From FEB-7 sp963698265 (GTDB lineage: Bacteria > Pseudomonadota > Gammaproteobacteria > Burkholderiales > Usitatibacteraceae): a DNA stretch of 64,000 bases. Positions 24,533 through 34,128 of this stretch are shown piece after piece; the first letter of the stretch is position 1; every line of letters begins with the position of its first letter. The stretch covers positions 744,001 to 808,000 of the forward strand of contig CAVOQC010000001.1 in assembly GCA_963698265.1 (NCBI GenBank), given 5' to 3'. The translations under genes and the position numbers were made by a program. The notes under the pieces were generated by a model. The model saw nothing but the letters and a program-made list of their open reading frames with translations, had not been told where the DNA came from and ran no database searches.

Positions 24533-25486
24533 ATGAAAACCAAGACCCATCTCGCCAGTTCGGACCACGCCGGTCCCTCGCTTTCGCGGCCCCAGCTCGC
24601 CTGGACCGATTTCCACACGGTGCTCGCCGTCGCCCGCCACGGCAGCGTCGCCCGGGCCTGCGTCGCCCTGGACATGACGCACTCGACGCTGCTCCGGAAG
24701 CTCGACGGGATCGAGTCGCGCCTGAAGACCCGCCTCTTCGACCGCCTGCGGGGGCGCTACACGCTGACCCAGGCCGGGCACGAGATCGCCCAGGCCGCCA
24801 ACGCCATCGAGCCGCTTGCCACGACGGCCGAGACCCGCGTGCGGGGCCAGGACCTGCGGCCCAGCGGGGACGTGCGCGTGGCGGTGGCCTCGATCCTGGT
24901 GGAGCACCTCCTGCCCGGGGTGCTGGCGCAGTTCGCCTCGGCGTTTCCGGAGGTGCGGATCGAGCTGGTGGCCTCGCGCGACCACGCGAGCCTCACGCGG
25001 CGCGAGGCGGATGTGGCGATCCGCGTGGCCGACCAGGTCCCCGACTGGCTGGTCGGGCGCGAACTCGCCCGCCTCGCCTTCAAGGTCTACGGCCTGCGCC
25101 AGGGCCGGTCGCGCACGCGGCTCTCCGGGATTGAGGAACTCGCGGCGCGAAGGTCCTGGATCGGGTTCGAGCGCGACGCGCGCGAGCTCAAATTCGACCG
25201 CTGGCTCGCCGCGAACGTGCCGGATGCAAGCGTGGTGCTGCGCGTCGACAACTTCAGCATCGCGCTCACCATGGTGCAGGCGGGCCTCGGCATCGCCCTG
25301 CTGCCCGCATTCGTGGAGGCGCTCTTTCCCGAGCTCCTTCCCCTGACGGAGCCCATCGGGGAGCTCGAGACGCCGCTGTGGCTGATCACGCACCCGGAGC
25401 TGAAGAACACGATGCGCATCAAGGTGCTGATGCGCGCCTTCGGCCCCGCGCTCGCACACGCCGTGCAGGCCGCGCAGGAGCGCTAA
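24533..25486 (+). CDS. LysR-family transcriptional regulator
   Basis: A 317-residue regulator. The winged helix-turn-helix (about 22-82) reads WTDFHTVLAVARHGSVARACVALDMTHSTLLRKLDGIESRLKTRLFDR, followed by GRYTLTQAGHEI, the standard LysR start. The effector-binding domain (about 100-310) includes VRVAVASILVEHLLPGVLAQF and MVQAGLGIALLPAF. ATG 24533 gives a 20-residue N-terminal extension before the HTH, slightly longer than usual, and no Shine-Dalgarno is visible. It lies upstream of, and on the same strand as, a sugar ABC importer but separated by 64 bases with its own promoter-like site, and divergent from the LapA-domain operon; either could be its target. Confidence 0.92.
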   Translation: MKTKTHLASSDHAGPSLSRPQLAWTDFHTVLAVARHGSVARACVALDMTHSTLLRKLDGIESRLKTRLFDRLRGRYTLTQAGHEIAQAANAIEPLATTAETRVRGQDLRPSGDVRVAVASILVEHLLPGVLAQFASAFPEVRIELVASRDHASLTRREADVAIRVADQVPDWLVGRELARLAFKVYGLRQGRSRTRLSGIEELAARRSWIGFERDARELKFDRWLAANVPDASVVLRVDNFSIALTMVQAGLGIALLPAFVEALFPELLPLTEPIGELETPLWLITHPELKNTMRIKVLMRAFGPALAHAVQAAQER

Positions 25487-25550
25487 AGGCGCCGCAGGCG
25501 CGCCGCACCCCCGCCGCGGCGCGCCGGTTCGATCGGCTACCATGGGCAGC

Positions 25551-26864
25551 ATGCGGGATCGCGAAACGAACGGCGTCGACCGGCGCCGGCGGCTTCTGCT
25601 GGCGGGGCTCGCCGCGCCGCTCGTGGCCGGCTGCGGCCCGACTCCCGCGGGCGATGCCCGCACGCTCGTCTTCAAGCACGCCAAGCTCTTCGGCGACCCG
25701 ACCGGCCTGCGCGCGCTGCTCGACGACTTCGAGCGCGCCCACCCTGGCCTGCGCGTGCGCGACGAGACGCTGCCCTCTTCGAGCGATGCGCAGCACCAGT
25801 TCTACGCGATCAACCTGCAGGCGCGCTCCGCCGCATTCGACGTCTTCGCCGCCGACGTGATCTGGGTCGCCGGCTTCGCGCGCGCGGGCTGGCTCGCGGA
25901 CCTGGGCGCGATCCTGCCTCCCGGGGAAGCCGCGCGGTTCTTCGCCGGCCCGGTCGAGGCAGTCACCTATCGCGGCCGCGTCCACGCCGTGCCGTGGTTC
26001 GTGGACGCGGGGCTGCTCTACTACCGCACCGACCTCCTCGAAAGGCACGGATTCGCACCGCCGCGAACCTGGGACGCGCTGGTCGCGACCGCCCTCGCAG
26101 TGACTGCGCGCGAGCCGGAACTGCGCGGCTTTGTCTGGCAGGGCAAGCAGTACGAGGGCCTGGTGTGCAACGCCCTCGAGTACCTGCACAGCAACAACGG
26201 GCACGTGCTCGACCGGGGCCGCGCCACGCTCGATTCCCCCGCGAACCGCGAGGCGCTCGCCTTCATGGCCGACCTCGTGCACCGCCACCACGTGACGCCC
26301 GGCTCGGTGACGACGGCCACCGAGGAGCCCACCCGGCACGTCTTCGGCCAGGGCCGCGCGGTGTTCATGCGCAACTGGCCCTACGCGTGGACGCTTTACG
26401 GCGACCCCGCCTCGCGCGTGCACGGCAAGGTGGGCGTTGCGCCGCTGCCGCATTTCCCCGGCGGCGAATCGGCCGCGACGCTCGGCGGCTGGCAGCTCGC
26501 AGTCAACGCGCATTCCACGCAGGCGCAGGCGGCCGCGCGCCTGGTCGCGTTCCTCACCTCGGAGCCCGCGCAGAAGCGGCTCGCCCTGGCCTACGGTTTC
26601 CAGCCGTCGCGCCGCACGCTCTACCGGGACGCGGAACTCCTCGCGCGGCAGCCGTTCCTCTCCTCGCTGGAGGGCGTGCTCGACGCGGCGCGCCCGCGAC
26701 CGGTCACCCCCGACTACGTGAAAGTCTCGCTGGTGCTGCAGAGCGCCTTCAGCGCGGCGGTCTCGGGGCTGAAGGCCCCGGGGGAAGCGCTCGCCGGTGG
26801 CCAGCGCGCGCTCGAGCGGGTGCTCGCCGCCTCTCGCGTGCGGGAGCTTGCCGATGGCTGCTGA
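25551..26864 (+). CDS. ABC sugar-binding lipoprotein (trehalose/maltose type)
   Basis: A 437-residue solute-binding protein (SBP_bac family 1). The N-terminus has a run of four Arg before a hydrophobic core and a lipobox ending GC at about Cys28 (RRRRLLLAGLAAPLVAGC), so it is a lipoprotein, possibly exported in a Tat-like manner. The binding fold shows FDVFAADVIWVAGFARAGWLADL, VHAVPWFVDAGLLYYRTDLL and RAVFMRNWPYAW, as in ThuE-like proteins. A TACCAT hexamer at 25538-25543 is only 7 bases before ATG 25551, favouring this start and a leaderless mRNA; ATG 25542 overlaps that hexamer. It leads a binding protein, permease, permease, ATPase operon. Confidence 0.9.
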   Translation: MRDRETNGVDRRRRLLLAGLAAPLVAGCGPTPAGDARTLVFKHAKLFGDPTGLRALLDDFERAHPGLRVRDETLPSSSDAQHQFYAINLQARSAAFDVFAADVIWVAGFARAGWLADLGAILPPGEAARFFAGPVEAVTYRGRVHAVPWFVDAGLLYYRTDLLERHGFAPPRTWDALVATALAVTAREPELRGFVWQGKQYEGLVCNALEYLHSNNGHVLDRGRATLDSPANREALAFMADLVHRHHVTPGSVTTATEEPTRHVFGQGRAVFMRNWPYAWTLYGDPASRVHGKVGVAPLPHFPGGESAATLGGWQLAVNAHSTQAQAAARLVAFLTSEPAQKRLALAYGFQPSRRTLYRDAELLARQPFLSSLEGVLDAARPRPVTPDYVKVSLVLQSAFSAAVSGLKAPGEALAGGQRALERVLAASRVRELADGC

Positions 26865-27711
26865 GCGCGGATTCGACCGGCCGGCGGCCTATCTCCTGCC
26901 CGCCGCGGCGCTCGCCGTCGCGGTCACGCTATTCCCGCTCCTGCACGTGCTGTGGCTCTCCCTCGAGGACCGCTCGCTCCTCGGGGGAGAGCCGCGTTTC
27001 GCCGGGCTCGCCAACTACGCGCGGCTCCTCGCCGACGAACGCTTCCTGAACGCGCTCGGCAACACCGTCTACTTCACCGCAGTCTCCGTCGCGCTGGAAC
27101 TCGCGCTCGGGCTCGCCATCGCGCTTCTCCTGCAGCGGCCCTTCCGCGGCCGCGCCCTCGCATATGGCGCGATCCTGCTGCCCTGGGCGGTGCCGACCGC
27201 GGTCTCCGCGCGCATGTGGGAGTGGATGTTCGACGCGGAGATCGGCGTCGTGAACCACCTCCTCGGGACGAGCGTCAACTGGCTGGGGAGCCCCGCGTGG
27301 GCCCTGCACGCCGCGATCGCGATGGACGTGTGGAAGTCGACGCCGTTCGTGGCGATCCTCCTGATCGCCGGCCTGCAGGGCATTCCGCGCGACCTCTACC
27401 GCGCCGCGGCCCTCGACGGCGCCTCTGCGTGGATGACGCTTCGCCGGATCACGCTGCCGCTGCTCGCGCCCGTGATGGGCGTGGCCCTGGTGTTCCGCTC
27501 GATCGACGCCTTCCGCGTATTCGACGCGATCTACGTCCTCACCGGAGGCGGCCCGGCGGACACGACCGAGACGGTGTCCATCTACGCCTACAAGGTGCTC
27601 TTCCAGTCGCTCGAGTTCGGCTACGGCGCGGCGGTCTCCGTGGCGATCTTCGCGTGCGCGGCGCTCGCCACGCTCGCCTACGCGTGGCTCCTGCGCAGGA
27701 CGCTCGCGTGA
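26854..27711 (+). CDS. sugar ABC importer permease (MalF/ThuF type)
   Basis: A 285-residue six-helix permease. The EAA loop is RDLYRAAALDGASAWMTLRRITLPLLAP and the C-terminal marker YVLTGGGPADTTETVSIYAYK is typical of the subfamily. ATG 26854 lies inside the last codons of the binding-protein gene (11-base overlap) behind GGGAG, and the stop overlaps the next permease by four bases, so the operon is tightly coupled. Confidence 0.93.
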   Translation: MAAERGFDRPAAYLLPAAALAVAVTLFPLLHVLWLSLEDRSLLGGEPRFAGLANYARLLADERFLNALGNTVYFTAVSVALELALGLAIALLLQRPFRGRALAYGAILLPWAVPTAVSARMWEWMFDAEIGVVNHLLGTSVNWLGSPAWALHAAIAMDVWKSTPFVAILLIAGLQGIPRDLYRAAALDGASAWMTLRRITLPLLAPVMGVALVFRSIDAFRVFDAIYVLTGGGPADTTETVSIYAYKVLFQSLEFGYGAAVSVAIFACAALATLAYAWLLRRTLA

Positions 27712-28520
27712 ACGCGCTCGTGCGCAGCGTGCTCCTCGCCCTCGCGCTCCTGTGGTGCGTGGCGCCCTTCCTGTGGCAGGTCGTGACCTCGGTGAAGCCC
27801 GCAGCCGAGCTGGTCTCGCTGCCGCCGGTCCTGCCCACGCGCGTGGTCCTCGCGCACTACGCGGCGATATTCGGCGACCACGCTTTCGCGCGGGCGGCCG
27901 CCAACAGCCTCGTCGTCGCCGCCTGCTCGACCGCGCTCGCGCTCGCCGCCGGTTCGCTCGCCGCCTACGCGGTATCGATCCTGCGCGTGCCGGGGCGTGC
28001 CGCCATCCTCGGCCTCGCCCTCGGCGTGTCGATGTTCCCGCCCATCGCCACCGTGAGCCCGCTCTTCCTCGTGCTCACGGCGCTGGGGCTTCGCGACACG
28101 CTGTTCGCGCTGGTCGTCACCTACACCACCTTCTCGCTGCCGCTCGCGCTATGGCTGCTCGCGAACTTCCTCGACACCATTCCGCGCGAACTCTACATCG
28201 CCGCCCGGGTCGACGGCTGCTCGCACTTCGGGGCGTTCCGGCGGGTGATCCTGCCGCTCGCGGCGCCGGGGCTGCTGGCCGCGGGGCTCCTGGTCTTCGT
28301 TTTCTCGTGGAACGAGTTCCTCTTCGCGCTGAGCTTCACCGCCACGGAAGCCGCGCGCACCATCCCGGTGGGCATCGCGCTCTTCGCCGGGATGCACGAG
28401 ATCCCGTACGGGGAGATCGCCGCCGCCTCGGTGGTGGCCACGGCGCCGGTGGTCGCCATCGCCTTCGCCTTCCAGCGCCGCATCATCGACGGCCTCACGG
28501 CCGGCGCGGTGAAGGGCTAG
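27708..28520 (+). CDS. sugar ABC importer permease (MalG/ThuG type)
   Basis: A 270-residue permease beginning at GTG 27708 within the preceding stop (GTGA). Six helices; EAA loop RELYIAARVDGCSHFGAFRRVILPLAAPG; VFSWNEFLFALSF is the usual MalG-type segment before the last helices. It forms the translocation pore with the gene before it. The ATPase gene follows after two bases. Confidence 0.93.
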   Translation: MNALVRSVLLALALLWCVAPFLWQVVTSVKPAAELVSLPPVLPTRVVLAHYAAIFGDHAFARAAANSLVVAACSTALALAAGSLAAYAVSILRVPGRAAILGLALGVSMFPPIATVSPLFLVLTALGLRDTLFALVVTYTTFSLPLALWLLANFLDTIPRELYIAARVDGCSHFGAFRRVILPLAAPGLLAAGLLVFVFSWNEFLFALSFTATEAARTIPVGIALFAGMHEIPYGEIAAASVVATAPVVAIAFAFQRRIIDGLTAGAVKG

Positions 28521-28522
28521 CC

Positions 28523-29575
28523 ATGGCGCGTATCCGATTCGAGGGCGTACGCAAGGACTACGGCGGCCACGCCGTGCTCGCGCCGCTCGATCTCGACATC
28601 GCGGACGGGGAGTTCTTCACCTTCGTGGGGCCGAGCGGATGCGGCAAGTCCACGCTCCTCGCGCTGGTCGCGGGCGTCGAGACGCCCACGGCGGGAGAGA
28701 TTCGCTTCGACGATCGCCGCATCGACACGCTCTCGCCCGGCGAGCGCGACGTGGCCATGGTGTTCCAGAGCTACGCCCTGTACCCGCACCTCACGGTGCG
28801 CGCCAACCTCGCGTTCCCGCTCCAGGTCCGGCGCACGCCGGCCGCGCAGGTTGCCGCGGAAGTCGCGCGCGTGGCCGAGCTGCTGGGGCTCGCCGCGCTG
28901 CTCGACCGCCGTCCGCGCGAACTTTCCGGCGGGCAGCGCCAGCGCGTGGCGCTGGGCCGCGCGCTGGTGCGCCGGCCCAAGGCCTTCCTCATGGACGAGC
29001 CGCTCTCGAACCTCGATGCGCGCCTGCGCCTGGAGATGCGCGAGGAGATCAAGCGGCTGCACGCGTCGCTGGGCATCACCACGATCTACGTGACCCACGA
29101 CCAGGAGGAGGCGATGGCGCTTTCCGGGCGCATGGCGGTGCTGGGCGACGGGCGCATCCAGCAGTGCGGCGCGCCGCAGGCGATCTACGAGGCGCCCGCG
29201 AACCTCTTCGTCGCGCGGTTCGTGGGCTCCCCCCCGATCAACGTGCTCGAAGGCGCGGCACTCGCGCGCATCCCGGGCCTCGCGGAACGCCTGCGAGGCG
29301 GCGAAGCGGCCGGCGATTGGCTCCTCGGCGTGCGCCCCACTGACCTCGTGGCGCGGCCGGCGGCATGTGCCACCGGGGTCGAGGCGGAAGTCGCGCTCAC
29401 GGAACCCACCGGCGGCGATCTCTGGGTCGTCGCCACCTGGGAGGGCCATCGGCTCAAGGCGCGTGCCGCACCCGGCGCGAGCTTCGCACCGGGCGAGCGG
29501 GCCTGGCTCGATTTCGGATCCGCCCGCGTGCACCGCTTCGACCGGCAATCGGGCGCGCGGCTGGCGCAGGATTGA
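28523..29575 (+). CDS. sugar ABC importer ATP-binding protein (MalK/UgpC type)
   Basis: A 350-residue ATPase. Walker A is GPSGCGKST, the Q-loop MVFQSYALYPHLTV, the signature LSGGQRQR, Walker B AFLMDEPLSNLDARLR and the H-loop YVTHDQEEAMA. A C-terminal TOBE region has LLGVRPTDLV and an OB-like end. It is the last gene of the binding protein, permease, permease, ATPase operon, the reverse placing of the ATPase compared with the importer at 6156-10281. The substrate is probably a di- or oligosaccharide; unproven. Confidence 0.94.
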   Translation: MARIRFEGVRKDYGGHAVLAPLDLDIADGEFFTFVGPSGCGKSTLLALVAGVETPTAGEIRFDDRRIDTLSPGERDVAMVFQSYALYPHLTVRANLAFPLQVRRTPAAQVAAEVARVAELLGLAALLDRRPRELSGGQRQRVALGRALVRRPKAFLMDEPLSNLDARLRLEMREEIKRLHASLGITTIYVTHDQEEAMALSGRMAVLGDGRIQQCGAPQAIYEAPANLFVARFVGSPPINVLEGAALARIPGLAERLRGGEAAGDWLLGVRPTDLVARPAACATGVEAEVALTEPTGGDLWVVATWEGHRLKARAAPGASFAPGERAWLDFGSARVHRFDRQSGARLAQD

Positions 29576-29596
29576 ATCGCCCGCGGGGCGCGGCCC

Positions 29597-30514
29597 CTAG
29601 CCCCCGCCCGGCGGAGAGGCGATCGACTTCATGCGGAAGGGCGGCGCCGATCCGTCCTTCGCCTCGCCGGCGTAGACCGTGAGGTGCGGGTACGGAATCT
29701 CGATGCCGCGCTCGTCGAAGGCATGCTTCAGGCGCCTCAGGTACTCGCGGCGCACGCTCCACTGCTCGAGGGGTGCGACCTTGAAGCGGCAGCGCAGCAC
29801 CACCGCGGAATCGTCCCAACGCTCGACGCCCGCGATCTCGAGGTCGGCGAGGAGCTTCGGGCCATACACCTCGTCCGCGCGCATGCCCGAGGCCACCTCG
29901 CGCATCACGGCGAAGGCGTCGTCCACGTTCTCGCGGTAGGCGATGCCCACGTCGATCACGCTCTGCGCGTAGTCGCGGCTGAAGTTCTTGACCGTCGTGA
30001 TGAGCCCGTTGGGGATGAAGTGCACGTTGCCGTCGTAGTCGCGAAGCCGCACGTAGCGCAGCGTCACCTCCTCGACCAGGCCACCCTTGTCGGCGACGTT
30101 GACCACGTCGCCCTGGCGGATCTGGTTCTCGAGCAGGATGAAGAAACCGTTGAAGTAGTCCTTCACCAGGCTCTGGGCTCCGAAGCCCACGGCGATGCCG
30201 GCCACGCCGGCCGCGCCCAGGATCGGCGCCACGGAGATGCCGAACTCGCCCAGGATCAGCAAGCCGGCGACGAGGCTCACCACCACGGCGACGAGATAGC
30301 GGAACACGCGGCCCAGGGTCTCGGCGCGCTTGATCGCCTCGCGATCGTCCATGCGCGCGGCGATGCGCGCCCGGAGCGTGCGGATCGCGCGCTGCATGAC
30401 GGCGATCGCCACCCACGCGAGCACGATGATCACCAGGACGCGCAATGCCGGGCCGGCGGCGACGATATCGCTCCAGAGTTCGGCGAGATCGGAATTCGAC
30501 AATAGATCCTTCAC
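29597..30514 (-). CDS. small-conductance mechanosensitive channel (MscS family)
   Basis: A 305-residue MscS-type channel that opens under membrane tension to release solutes during osmotic downshock. Three helices occupy about residues 20-120. The pore-lining TM3 and the start of the beta domain read GVAGIAVGFGAQSLVKDYFNG and FFILLENQIRQGDVV, the family hallmark, followed by EEVTLRYVRLRDYDGNVHFIPNG. The cytoplasmic alpha/beta part ends around IEIPYPHLTVYAGE. GTG 30514 is preceded by AGGAGG. Longer readings through 32476 lie opposite the GH15 gene and are not real. Confidence 0.93.
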   Translation of the reverse strand: MKDLLSNSDLAELWSDIVAAGPALRVLVIIVLAWVAIAVMQRAIRTLRARIAARMDDREAIKRAETLGRVFRYLVAVVVSLVAGLLILGEFGISVAPILGAAGVAGIAVGFGAQSLVKDYFNGFFILLENQIRQGDVVNVADKGGLVEEVTLRYVRLRDYDGNVHFIPNGLITTVKNFSRDYAQSVIDVGIAYRENVDDAFAVMREVASGMRADEVYGPKLLADLEIAGVERWDDSAVVLRCRFKVAPLEQWSVRREYLRRLKHAFDERGIEIPYPHLTVYAGEAKDGSAPPFRMKSIASPPGGG

Positions 30515-30778
30515 GGGGCCTCCTGGGGTGAGGTGGGCGGCGGCACGCGCGGTTGAATCGGCGGCCGGCCTGCAATGGCTTCGCCGAAGGCGATCGAAAT
30601 CGCGGTCGGACGGAAGGGAGGGGGTGGTGCCTGGCGGCGCTGCATGCCCACAAACCTGGCGAACAGCACTGCAAGGATACCGGCGGCAGGAGCATCCCGC
30701 AACCGCAGGCTCCGCTCGTGCACGGTGATTGCGCCAGCCCGCGGCGGGCCGGCGCGACGGGCCTGCTACCATTTCCCC

Positions 30779-32668
30779 ATGTTGCGAATCGAGGATCACG
30801 CGCTGCTGGGCGACTGCCACGGCTCGGCGCTCGTCGGGCGCGACGGCAACGTCGGCTGGTGCTGCTTCGGCCGCTTCGACGCCGACCCGTCCCTCTTCGG
30901 CGTGCTCGACGAGGACCAGGGCGGGCAGTTTCGCGTCTCGCCCGCCGGCCCGGCGACGCAGGTGCAGCGCAGCTACCTGCGCGGCACCAACATCCTCGAG
31001 ACGATCTTCGTCACGCCCGAAGGCCGCGCCTCCGTCGTCGATTTCATGCCGGTCGGCCGCCGGCCCGGATCGGGGACGCACGACTACACGAGCCTGGAGA
31101 GCGGCAACGCGCTCGTGCGGCGCCTGTCCGCGCTCGAGGGCGTGGTCCGGCTCGACGTTTCCTATCGCGCCGCAAGCGCTTTCCGCGGCGGCCCGCAGCA
31201 GGCGGGCGCGCTTCACGTGAGCGGCGACGTCACGTGGGAGAGCCGCGGCGCGACGGGCGCGCGAGCGCAGGTCGAGCTTCGCGCGGGCGAGACGCGGTTC
31301 GCCGTCCTCGCCCCGGAGGCGATCCTGGATGCGCGGGGCTGCGAACGCTTGTTCGAGATCACCACGGCCTTCTGGCGGGAGTGGATCGCCTATTGCCGCT
31401 ACCGCGGGCCCTATGGCGCCATCGTGGAGCGCAGCGCGCTCGCGCTCAAGGCGCTGACCTATGCGCCCAGCGGCGCCATCGTGGCGGCGCCGACGACATC
31501 GCTTCCGGAATGGATCGGCGGCGAGCGCAACTGGGACTACCGCTACTGCTGGATCCGCGACGCCTGCTTCACGCTCTACGCGCTCGCCATGCTCGGCTAC
31601 AGCGGCGAGGCGAGGCGTTTCAGCGACTTCATGCGGCGGGTCGGCGGCGCCTGCGGCGACGGACTCCAGATCATGTTCGGCATCGAGGCCGAGACGGGGC
31701 TCACGGAGGAAGTGCTCTCCCATCTCGCGGGCCACCGCGGGAGCCGCCCCGTGCGCACCGGCAACGGCGCCTACGGGCAGCGCCAGACCGACGTCTACGG
31801 GGAGTTCGCGGACTGGGCCCTGCTCAACGATTGCCTGGGCGGCACTATGGACGAACGCGGCAAGGCGCTGCTCGGCCGGATAGCGGACCTCGCTTGCCGG
31901 CACGCGGGCGAGCCCGAGGAAGGCATCTGGGAGATGCGCGGCCCGCCCCGGCATCACGTGCTCGGCAAGATCATGTGCTGGGTGGCGCTCGACCGCGCGC
32001 TGCGACTCCTCGGCCCCCGGCGCGAGTGGGAGGAAAAGCGCCGCGAACTGCGCGACGAGATCCTGCGCCGCGGCGTGCGCGAAGGCGCTCTCGTGCAGGC
32101 CTTCGATGCCGACCCGGTCGATGCCGCGCTGCTGCTGGTGCCGCTTCTCGCGTTCCCGGCCGGGCGCGACGTCCTCGCCGGCACCGTCGATGCGGTCGAG
32201 CGGGAACTCGGCCGCGGCGACTTCCTCCAGCGTTACGCCACGACCGACGGCGTCGCCGGCGAGGAAGGCGCCTTCCTCGCGTGCAGCTTCTGGCACGTCG
32301 ATGCGCTGCTCTCGCTCGGCCGCCATACCGAAGCGGTGAGCCTTTTCGAGCGGCTGGTCGCGCGCGCGAACGACGTCGGCCTCTTCGCCGAGGAGATCGA
32401 CCCGGCGACCGGAGAGCACCTCGGGAACTTCCCGCAGGCGCTCACGCACCTTGCGCTCGTCACGAGCGCGGTGCACCTGGAGCTCTTCGAGCGCGGCGGC
32501 CCCGCCATGCTCGCCGGCACCCTGGGCGATCGCGCGAAGCGGGCCGTCGGGGCGACCTTCGGCGCGCGCGCGCTGTGGGAGGCGTTCAAGGCCTCGCGAC
32601 GCGTGGGCCGCCTGCGCTCCTCGCGCGCCTCGATCATGGACTTGTCGCTGTTGCGTCCCCGCGCCTGA
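30779..32668 (+). CDS. glycoside hydrolase family 15-like protein (glucoamylase/trehalase type)
   Basis: A 629-residue cytoplasmic protein of the GH15-like group. The N-terminal beta domain starts LRIEDHALLGDCHGSALVGRDGNVGWCCFGRFDADPSLFG.., and the (alpha/alpha)6 domain carries the characteristic GGERNWDYRYCWIRDACFTLYAL near residue 250. Later segments such as GAYGQRQTDVYGEFADWALL and EEGAFLACSFWHVDALLSLGR also fit. Members hydrolyse alpha-glucosidic bonds including trehalose. TACCAT is 6 bases before ATG 30779 and no Shine-Dalgarno is present. Its last 35 bases overlap the convergent DUF3482 gene. It may process sugar imported by the ABC system at 25551-29575, an inference from position. Confidence 0.9.
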   Translation: MLRIEDHALLGDCHGSALVGRDGNVGWCCFGRFDADPSLFGVLDEDQGGQFRVSPAGPATQVQRSYLRGTNILETIFVTPEGRASVVDFMPVGRRPGSGTHDYTSLESGNALVRRLSALEGVVRLDVSYRAASAFRGGPQQAGALHVSGDVTWESRGATGARAQVELRAGETRFAVLAPEAILDARGCERLFEITTAFWREWIAYCRYRGPYGAIVERSALALKALTYAPSGAIVAAPTTSLPEWIGGERNWDYRYCWIRDACFTLYALAMLGYSGEARRFSDFMRRVGGACGDGLQIMFGIEAETGLTEEVLSHLAGHRGSRPVRTGNGAYGQRQTDVYGEFADWALLNDCLGGTMDERGKALLGRIADLACRHAGEPEEGIWEMRGPPRHHVLGKIMCWVALDRALRLLGPRREWEEKRRELRDEILRRGVREGALVQAFDADPVDAALLLVPLLAFPAGRDVLAGTVDAVERELGRGDFLQRYATTDGVAGEEGAFLACSFWHVDALLSLGRHTEAVSLFERLVARANDVGLFAEEIDPATGEHLGNFPQALTHLALVTSAVHLELFERGGPAMLAGTLGDRAKRAVGATFGARALWEAFKASRRVGRLRSSRASIMDLSLLRPRA

Positions 32669-34124
32669 GCGCGCCCGGATAGAGCCGCTCCAGGACGTCG
32701 GTTGCCGAGTCCTCCAGGAGCGAGCGCAAGTCCGCCGCGGCTTGCGCCTCGTCGGGTGCCGCGCGCGCGTTCTCCCACAGCGCGTCGAACGTCTCCCGGC
32801 GCGGCTCGAAGGCGCTTGCGACCTCGTCCTTCCAGAACGCGGGCGCCTCGCCCTGCGCGTACGCCCCCCGCCCGCGCCCGAAGTGCGCTACCGCGAGATA
32901 GCGAAGGAGGCCCGCGCGCACGAGGCCGTCGAGGAAGGCCGGGCTCCAAGCTACGGTGCTGCGGTCCACGCCCCGGATGAGGTTCGTGCCGCGCGCGATG
33001 CCCGCGCCCCCCAGCGCACCGACGATCGCGCCCGTCACGAGCCCCGCGCCTAGGGTGAGCCCGCCGTGTGCGAGATCCGCCGCGAGGCCCGTCATCGCGC
33101 CCGAGACGATCCCGCCGACCGCCGCGGCCTTGCCTTCGCTCACGGGCTCCGTGGTCGCGTAGTTCTCGCGCAGGCGATCGAGCACCGTCGCGGCCGCCGC
33201 GCCGTCGAGGCCGTGCAGCGCGATCAACTTGTCCGTGGTCGCGCGGATATCTTCGTCGACTCGCGCGGCGAGCGCGGCCATGGCCGCCTCCTGCCCGTTG
33301 TCCGGCGCGTCCTTGCCGAAGCCGAGGGCCCGGAAGAAGCGCGCCGCGCGCCCGGGGCTCGCGGCGGGATCGATCGTCTCGCGGTCCGCGGCCGCGGCGA
33401 GCAGCCCCTGCGCGATCACGTCCATCGACTTCCGGAACCGCTCGAGGCCACGCGCGCGCCACAGGGCGACGAGGCGATCCATCGCACCGCGCTTGCCTTC
33501 GGGCAGCAGCGGCGCGACGCGCGCGAAGAGCGCGTCCTCCTGCACCCAGCATCGCGCGAAGGCGTCGAGCGTGAGCACGTCCCGCACCACCGCATAAGGC
33601 GCGGCGACCACGCGCCAGCGGTCCTCCTCCGCGCGCTCCTCCGCCGCCGAGCGCGGCGGCCCCACCTGGTTCAGGAGCAGGACCACGGGCTTGCCGATCC
33701 ACGCGAGGACCTGCATCTCTGGCGCGACGTAGGCGGCGTCGCGGGGATCCTCGGCGGCGTTGACGATGTAGAGCACCACGTCCGCCGAATCGCGCACCGC
33801 CTTCACGGCCTGCTGGCTGCACCAGAGCGGCCGGTCGCGGTAGCGGTCCCACACCTCGCGCAGCATCCAGCCGATGGGGTTGTCGGCCACGCGCAGGCGC
33901 TTGGCGAGCCGCACGGAGTCGCCGAAGCCCGGCGTGTCCCACAGCCGCAGCACATCGCCGCCAGGCGACTCGACCAGCACATGGGATTCCGCGATCTCGG
34001 TGACGTGCGGCGCGTCGCGCACCTCGCCGATGTCGCGGCCGAGGAGCGTGCGCGCGAGCGTGGTCTTGCCCGCGTTGGTGTGCGAGACGAGGGTGAGCTC
34101 GACCGTCGCGGGCATGTTCGTCAT
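32634..34124 (-). CDS. GTPase with C-terminal DUF3482
   Basis: A 496-residue protein. The N-terminal Era-like GTPase domain has the P-loop SHTNAGKTTLARTLL, WDTPGFGDSVRLAKR (switch II) and LLLNQVGPP in the base-recognition position. The C-terminal DUF3482 region has a Gly/Ala-rich hydrophobic hairpin (AAVGGIVSGAMTGLAADLAHGGLTLGAGLVTGAIVGALGGAG) that may insert in membrane. ATG 34124 starts four bases after the stop of the DUF2868 gene; the two form a conserved pair in related bacteria, cellular role unknown. It converges on GH15 with a 35-base overlap. Confidence 0.9.
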   Translation of the reverse strand: MTNMPATVELTLVSHTNAGKTTLARTLLGRDIGEVRDAPHVTEIAESHVLVESPGGDVLRLWDTPGFGDSVRLAKRLRVADNPIGWMLREVWDRYRDRPLWCSQQAVKAVRDSADVVLYIVNAAEDPRDAAYVAPEMQVLAWIGKPVVLLLNQVGPPRSAAEERAEEDRWRVVAAPYAVVRDVLTLDAFARCWVQEDALFARVAPLLPEGKRGAMDRLVALWRARGLERFRKSMDVIAQGLLAAAADRETIDPAASPGRAARFFRALGFGKDAPDNGQEAAMAALAARVDEDIRATTDKLIALHGLDGAAAATVLDRLRENYATTEPVSEGKAAAVGGIVSGAMTGLAADLAHGGLTLGAGLVTGAIVGALGGAGIARGTNLIRGVDRSTVAWSPAFLDGLVRAGLLRYLAVAHFGRGRGAYAQGEAPAFWKDEVASAFEPRRETFDALWENARAAPDEAQAAADLRSLLEDSATDVLERLYPGALRRGDATATSP

Positions 34125-34128
34125 GGCC